Source of the DNA: Chinchilla lanigera
Lineage: Eukaryota; Chordata; Mammalia; Rodentia; Chinchillidae
DNA: 64,000 nucleotides
Direction: 5' to 3'
Assembly (NCBI RefSeq): GCF_000276665.1
Contig: NW_004955518.1
Coordinates: 1,968,753 to 2,032,752, forward strand
Shown here: positions 58,430 through 64,000 of the stretch, one piece after another
How the letters are laid out: every line of letters starts with the position of its first letter
Numbering within the stretch: position 1 is the stretch's first letter
Translations under genes and position numbers: made by a program
The notes under the pieces: generated by a model
What the model saw: only the letters and a program-made list of their open reading frames with translations
Database searches by the model: none
Told to the model about the DNA's origin: nothing

Positions 58430-58960
58430 CAACCCCACAGAGCAACCAGACCATCCTTGTACTACTCTCACACTGGACTGCTTCACCCCCACCTCAAATC
58501 CCTGCAGTGATTCTCCATCACTTTTTTGTTTGTTTGTTTTTAGTTCAGAGACAGGATCTTGCTAAATTGCCCAGTCTGGGCTTAAACTCTTGCTTCAGCC
58601 TCCCAGAATGCTGGGATTACAGGTGTGCTCTACCATGCCTCATCACCTTTTGATATGGCCTACAAGCTGAGGGCAGACACGATGGGCAGCCAGCGTCTTT
58701 CCACTTCATCTTACTACAGACAAGCAGAAGACTCCCTCCTGTAAGTCCCAGGCCTCTTTGCTGTCCAGGTCTTAGAAGCACATTCTGTCACCTGCATGGA
58801 ACATCATCTCAGTGCCACTAATTCTTAGGAAACTTCAGTCTCGAACTTCAACTTTACTTCTCAAGGAAAACCTCTCCTTTCTCCTCCATGAGCTCCTGAC
58901 TTCTGAACGCCTCACACTCAAGAGTTTCTGATCCTAACACTTCTCAGTCTTCATCGCAGC
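58430..58960 (+). mobile_element. L2 LINE fragment carrying a B1
   Basis: CAAATCCCTGCAGTGATTCT continues, after the B1 at 58529-58640, with ATATGGCCTACAAGCTGAGG, GGCCTCTTTGCTGTCCAGG and GAAAACCTCTCCTTTCTCC, the order of the L2 3' region. Confidence 0.55.
58529..58640 (-). mobile_element. B1-type SINE
   Basis: Minus-orientation B1, with the A-tail converted to a TTTG repeat (58526-58540), GCTTCAGCCTCCCAGAATGC and GGGATTACAGGTGTGCTC. Imperfect flanks CATCACTTTT (58516) and CATCACCTTT (58641). Confidence 0.85.
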
Positions 58961-61032
58961 CCTTTGCCCAGCCAGCATTATGTTCCCTGGAAGAAGGACT
59001 CCATCCACAACCTCGCCTGTATTCTTTTCACCAAGATGCTGAATGCGTTTCACAGAAACTGCAAAAGTATTTGCCAAAAGTAAGGAAAAGCCATGGGGTT
59101 CACCAAGGAGGAGAATATCATTCCAAGACGTGCTGCCATTCATAGAACAGTCAAGAACACAATAGTGACCTGTTTTATGCAGGACCCAAAATAATGGGCA
59201 AAGTCCTTGTTAATGTGAAGAATAATGTTAGATATTTTACCTATATGAAATGTGCATTTGGTTGGTAATTATTATTTCTTTCAATGAAATTTTTGCTAGC
59301 CTATTGCGGTGAATGGCTTACAAGGGACATTATAGTTGACAATTACTTAGCACCTACAGTACACCAGGCAAAACAACCCTATGAGGTAGACACTATTTTT
59401 GTTTTTTACTTTTTATTATTTATTTTGTATTAGTTCATGTTTGCAGTACAAAATAGTTACATTCCTTTTGGGGAGTGGGTACATAATACATCTTAATTCT
59501 TTTTTCATCTTTTCTCCCTCTTTTCTCTCCCCGCTGCCTCCACTCCCATTTTGTGAATAAGGGAACTGAGAAGTACAGGAAATTAAGGAGTTTGCTTGTT
59601 GCCATTTTTGAGCTGGTGTATTGAAACCATATTTGAAACTGGATAGCTATTCCAAGGTAGGTGCTCATTACAATGTTTCCCTGTGGAATTGACTACCACC
59701 TCCAAAAATTTGGTGTCTCCCATATTTGTAAGCAAGTACCACAGTCTAGAGAATTGCAATAGGTCTTACCTTGCCCTTTCAGGAGGTAGAGCCATTGCTA
59801 ATGCCTCAGAACATAAAAGGGTAGGCCTGGATTTCTTGAATGATTCCTGAAGTTTACCATATTATCAGTGACCTAGTAATTGTGGCCTTGAGGTGATGTA
59901 AAGGTGTTTCATTACAGATAGTGTAGTCTCCAACTTCACAGAAAGGACCCTGAGCTCTACAGTTTCCCATCTGTTTTGTGCTCCAGATTTGTGCACATCT
60001 GAAAGAGCTCTGAGGCTTTTGGGAAGTGGTTATGGACTGACATAGCTACAAGTTCTCCTAGGAAATTGACCCAAGGAGGCCCACAGCATCTGATCCACAC
60101 CAGCCTCCTGGCCCATGGAATTTACACAACACTCTGACTTTCTAATCTAAGTGAAGAGTATAAGCAATGCATTATTATAGGCCTTTCCACTTTAATTACA
60201 TTTCTTACAAGGGACATCTGCTAGTTTTTACTAGTTTTGCAGGTGTGTCTTCTATGATTAGTGCAGCACCACAGAGCAGAGTCATTAAGCTACTAATTGT
60301 TAAACACATGTAGGCACTTTGAGAGTTCAGCTGTCAACAACATTTCGATTATCGCTATTTACTGGTTAGATGTTCTCTTCTCCTTTGTATGCCTTGTGTG
60401 CCTGCGTTGTTGGGGCCATTGTGACTTCTCACTATAAAACTATTTGCTCTATTTCTATGTTAGGTGACAATTCTGTCATGATTAACTCTTTCCCAACTTC
60501 TTAAACTTGAGAAATAAATTATTTTATTAACAAGCATTCAAAACTGCTACAGTTTTTCCTCCTTTTGATAATAACACACTTAAGTGTCAGATGCTACCTA
60601 TGCACATTCTCATTTAATCTTCACAATATCCCTATTCATACTTAATATTATTGGGCCCATATTATAGAAGGGAATCCCAAACACACAGGAGTTGCTTGTT
60701 TTTAAATGACCACCCCGTCAAATGTCTCACGACTAGCAGTTGGCAGAACTGACCTATAAACTCAGGAAACTAACTTCAAGCTTAACTAATTCATGTTTAA
60801 CTAGCACACTGCTATCTACTTTACTTCTTTGTACTGTTTTTATCTATTATAGTTGTAGCTATTATAGTAACTATGATGACTTACTCGCTTATTTATAAAA
60901 ATTATGGTTCCTATTAATTAAGATGTATTTTTAAACATCATTTAATTTCCATGGCATATCTTCTTCCCAACACAAAAATATACAACGTACTCACTGAACT
61001 GAGACATGTAAACCCTGGTGCATTTTCCTTTT
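58961..61032. other. Intergenic with small MIR relics
   Basis: MIR-like blocks occur at 59335-59400 (ACCAGGC..ACAACCCTATGAGGTAGACA) and 60575-60700 (CTCATTTAATCTTCACAATA). A pyrimidine-rich stretch at 59405-59545 could be a decayed L1 3' end. The minus frame 59435-59668 is domain-free. The rest is unrecognised. Confidence 0.4.
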
Positions 61033-61150
61033 CAAAGTGTCGCTCTTTCTCTTTCTCTTTCTTGTTCTCTTTCTCTTTTTCTTTCTCTTTCTCATTCTCA
61101 TTCTCGTTCTCTTTCCCTTTCCCTTTCCCTTTCCCTCTCCCTCTTTCTCG
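61033..61150. repeat. (CTTTCT)n / (CCCTTT)n pyrimidine tract
   Basis: About 118 bases, nearly all pyrimidine on the plus strand, moving from CTTTCT to CATTCT and then CCCTTT units. Frames across it on both strands are low-complexity artefacts (Lys/Glu or Phe/Ser repeats). Confidence 0.95.
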
Positions 61151-61216
61151 AACAGTCACTTTTCATTCTTCCAAGGTTATCTAGAACCCGTTATTCCTAA
61201 GCCTACTTGGAAATTA

Positions 61217-62640
61217 GGAGAACTATAATAACAAATACAACATGGTACTGGCACAAAGGCAAACAAGCACACCAGTGGCATAGAACAGAAGACACAGAAA
61301 CAAACCCAAGAACTCATAGCTAACAGATTTTTGACAAAGGTACAAAAAAGTATATGCTGAAGAAAAGACAGCCACTTCAACAACTGATTCTGAGAGGACT
61401 AGCTAATTACATGTAGATTTAAACTAGATACCTAGCCCTTACCCTATGCTAAAATCAAACTAAAAATGTATTAAAGACCTAGATATAAGACTGGAAACTT
61501 TAAAATTGATGTAAAAAAAAAAATAAACACCTCAAGTCACAGACACAGGCAAAGATTTCCTAAATAGGACTGAAATAGTACAGGAAATAATAGCAAGAAT
61601 CAACAAAAGGTACTACATCAAATTAAAAAGCTTATGTATGGCAAAGAAAACAATCAACAGGGTGAAGACACATCCTACAGAATGAGAGGAAACCTTTGCT
61701 TGCTACTCTTCTGTAGAGGATTAATATGTAGACTATCTAAAAAACTCAAAAAACTTAACCCCCAAGACAAATAATGTAATAAAACTTAACAAAGGAATTG
61801 GATAGACACTTCTCAGAAAAAGAAATCCAAATAGCCAATAAATATATGAAAAAGTGTTCAACATCTTCAGCCATTAGGAAAATATAAATCAGCAGAACAT
61901 TGAGATTCCATCTCGCCCCAATTAGAACTGCTGTCATGAAGAATACAAAACATGATAAATACTAAGGAGGCTGCACAGGAAAAGAGCACTTCTTCATTGT
62001 TGAAGAGAACATACACTGAGTGCCACTACTATAGAAACCAGTATGAAGATTTGACAAGAATTTAAAATTAGGGATATCCTATTTTTCAGCTATATTGGTG
62101 GTATATTCAGCTATACCACTCCTGAATATATTCCTGAAGGAATGAAAAACACTACACTACGATGGTACGTGTGTATGGTGGTGCAGTTCACAGTAGGTAC
62201 ATTGTGGAAAGGGCTTACATGATTTGCGGATGGATGAATAAAAAAATGTTGTGTATATACACCATGGAGTATTATTCAATCATAAAGAACAACAAAATCA
62301 TGCCACTTGTAGGAAAATGGATAGAACTGGAGACCATCATGTTGAGTGAAATAAGTATAGTAAGTTAGTCTTGTATATGAGTAACCCAAAAATAGAAAAA
62401 ATAATATAATAAATATTTTAAAAATAATATAAAAAATAAATATAATAAAGGAGAGGTGACAGGAAAATAGAAGGTGGACTTTTTCAGGTAGGGAAGGGAT
62501 TGTGTGGGGGCAAGGTAGGTAACAGGTGAAATAATCAAAATGTTATATATGTATATTAATATACCAAAAAATCTCATTATCTGTATTATTGTGTATTGGG
62601 CACTGATTTTAAAAATCATTCAAGGATACACAATATTTAA
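61217..62640 (+). mobile_element. Older LINE-1, 5'-truncated, plus
   Basis: Begins inside ORF2 (CATGGTACTGGCACAAAGGC) and continues through the post-RT region, the C-terminal part (TGGAGTATTATTCAATCATA, GAAAATGGATAGAACTGGAG) to an AT-rich 3' end around 62640. It belongs to an older family than the copies at 7.5 kb and 63.3 kb. No TSD was identified. Confidence 0.85.
61220..62368 (+). pseudogene. L1 ORF2 C-terminal remnant
   Basis: Post-RT part of ORF2, in broken plus-strand frames. The best surviving piece is 62162-62368, ending with a YTMEYYSIIKNNKIMP-type C-terminal segment. Many stops; no catalytic domain is present. Confidence 0.8.
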
Positions 62641-63318
62641 TAAAAGAAATTAAGAGAAGATTTTTTTGAAAAAGATGCAGTGTCCCTGACTAATATGGAT
62701 TTCTATGAAAGGTATGTACGGTGTCTGGACAACGGGACAAAACGTTCTTGTCTCTTCAAGTAGTTTGAAGTAAGGCCTGAAACGTGATTTCATTTTGGAC
62801 TGATTTTTGGACTCATCTCACTTTGCCTTGGAATTAACAACATAATTAATTGGCTTGGATCAACACAGTCTATGCAGCTCTTGGAGAAAAAACAGCAGAA
62901 TTTTCTGTCTAAGATTAACAGCAGGCTGTGGCCATATGCGGTTTACAGTGTAACAAGCAGTAAGCAGAACAGACAAGAGATCTGGGTGAGGCTTGGCCTC
63001 AACCTGGGCACTTTACCACCTCTTGGAGTCTTGCTCTTTAGTCCTTTACATCAAACCTGACAACATCTGCCCTCCATCTGGACCTTCCAAGGGCTAACAG
63101 AAATCTTATGGGGAAGCTGCTGGGCATGTAGCCAACACACAGTAGGCTCTCACTAAATGTGGAATCTAGACCTGATATGTTATTGATGCTAATTTAAGAA
63201 CATTCTAGAAAGATCTAAACATTTTTCCTGCTACATAACTTATTAACATGAGAACATTGCTAGATCTCAGATCTCCACATTTCCAGAGGTATAACAGAGA
63301 TGAAAATTCAGTCACTTA
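62641..63318. other. Intergenic; short L2/MIR-like end
   Basis: Mostly unrecognised. CACACAGTAGGCTCTCACTA at 63136-63155 resembles an L2 or MIR 3' end. The 62-codon frame at 62872-63060 is domain-free. Confidence 0.35.
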
Positions 63319-64000
63319 CAACCCCTGGCTTGAAATTATACTACAAAGCTACTTGATAAAATCAGCATGATACTAGCAAAAAACAGACCTGAGGATCAGT
63401 TGAACAGATTAGAAGATGCAGACACAACTATAAACACACTCAGCCACCTTATCTTTGACAAAGGGTCCAAAATATGTTAACTGGAAGAAAGATAGCCTCT
63501 TTAACAAATGGTGCTGAAAAACTTGCCCTTCCACATGCTGAAGACTAAAATTAGACCGATGTCTATCACCATGTATTAAACTAAAGTCAAGACGGAACAA
63601 AGGTCTAGATATTAAAACAGAAATGCTAAATCTACTGGAAAAGAAAGTAGGTAGAAATCCTGAAGACATAGGGGAAGGCAGAGATTTCATGAACAAAAAC
63701 CAAACTGCACATGAAATACTTCAAAGAATCAACAACTGGGCTCTCATCTTATTGAAAAGTTTTTGCACATCAAAAGAAATCATCAACAGAGTTAAAAGAA
63801 AACCCAGAAATTGGAAGAAAACAATTCACCCAAGTGTCACACAAAGAATTTCTATCTAAAACAAATAAAAAGTTTAAAAAAAAAATCAGGTCCCCAAAAT
63901 TCAAAGACCCAATCCAAAAATGGGCATCTGAGATGAATGCACACTTCTCAGATGAAGAAATACAAATGGCAAATAAATATATGAAAAAATGTTCAACATC
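63319..64000 (+). mobile_element. LINE-1, 5'-truncated, runs off window
   Basis: ORF2 post-RT sequence in plus orientation from CTGGCTTGAAATTATACTAC onward, closely matching 11880-12560 of the L1 at 7.5 kb. It is the same young family, and its 3' end lies beyond the window. Confidence 0.9.
63420..64000 (+). pseudogene. L1 ORF2 fragment (partial, at window edge)
   Basis: The plus frame 63623-63859 reads the same post-RT segment as the ORF2 relic of the 7.5-kb L1 (EILQRINNWALILLKSFCTS), with stops before and after. The fragment starts downstream of the RT active site, so it is inactive whatever lies beyond the edge. Confidence 0.85.

Noticed and set aside
60938..61228. Lys/Glu and Phe/Ser repeat frames on both strands
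   Set aside because: Artefacts of the pyrimidine hexanucleotide tract.

Overview
The window is mammalian, almost certainly rodent, intergenic DNA. The evidence is the repeat content: ID elements (tRNA-Ala/BC1-type SINEs with A and B boxes and A-tails), B1 SINEs (7SL-derived, with an internal quasi-duplication), a LINE-1 family with a monomeric 5' leader, class I endogenous retrovirus (ERV) pieces, and older mammal-wide repeats (L2, MIR, ancient L1, MaLR LTRs, hAT and Tigger transposons). The ID and B1 consensus forms look unlike mouse or rat and would fit a hystricognath or another non-murid rodent; that assignment is an inference. I see no host protein-coding exon, no tRNA or rRNA gene, no CRISPR array and no bacterial-type operon. 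Nearly all reading frames longer than 60 codons fall inside repeats or are low-complexity or chance frames.

Layout. 0-7 kb: ID and B1 SINEs, a 5'-truncated L1 (893-2962, minus) with a perfect 20-bp target-site duplication (TSD), a (CT)n tract and a MER5-like relic. 7.3-13.8 kb: a near full-length L1 (about 7499-13611, plus) inserted into a minus-strand MaLR-type LTR. Its leader has about 144-bp tandem monomers, and its ORF1 and ORF2 are recognisable but broken. 14.8-23.7 kb: remains of a class I ERV. These are a U5 scrap with a primer-binding-site-like sequence, gag split by two L1 3' ends, a pol lacking most of reverse transcriptase but keeping integrase, a degenerate env and a 3' LTR. 25.8-28.3 kb: an ancient L1 tail, a 958-bp LTR with an internal duplication, and a MaLR LTR abutting it. 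29.5-36.9 kb: B1 copies, three MaLR-type LTRs, one Tigger element nested in another, and a MIR. 39.3-47.4 kb: L2, then a long minus-strand older L1 peppered with two ID elements in minus and one in plus orientation, a B1 and a tiny processed retrocopy, then a probable twin-primed L1. 48.2-53 kb: ancient L1, a hAT-type element split by a minus-strand LTR of the same family as the ERV, L2 and MIR tails, and the second copy of the duplicated LTR in the opposite orientation. 54-58.9 kb: two MaLR/MLT-type LTRs and an L2 carrying a B1. 61-64 kb: a pyrimidine-rich simple repeat, an older L1 (plus) and the start of a younger 5'-truncated L1 (plus) that runs off the window.

The elements work together only as layers of insertion. 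TSDs and interruptions give relative ages: MaLR before L1 at 7.3-13.8 kb; ERV before L1 at 18-19.5 kb; hAT before LTR at 48.8-49.8 kb; Tigger before Tigger at 35.3-36 kb; old L1 before ID, B1 and retrocopy at 40.7-45 kb. I did not find an undescribed functional system. The most useful observations are the nested structures, the monomeric L1 leader, the orphan U5-PBS scrap, the 84-bp processed retrocopy and a near-perfect hairpin at 44.8 kb.
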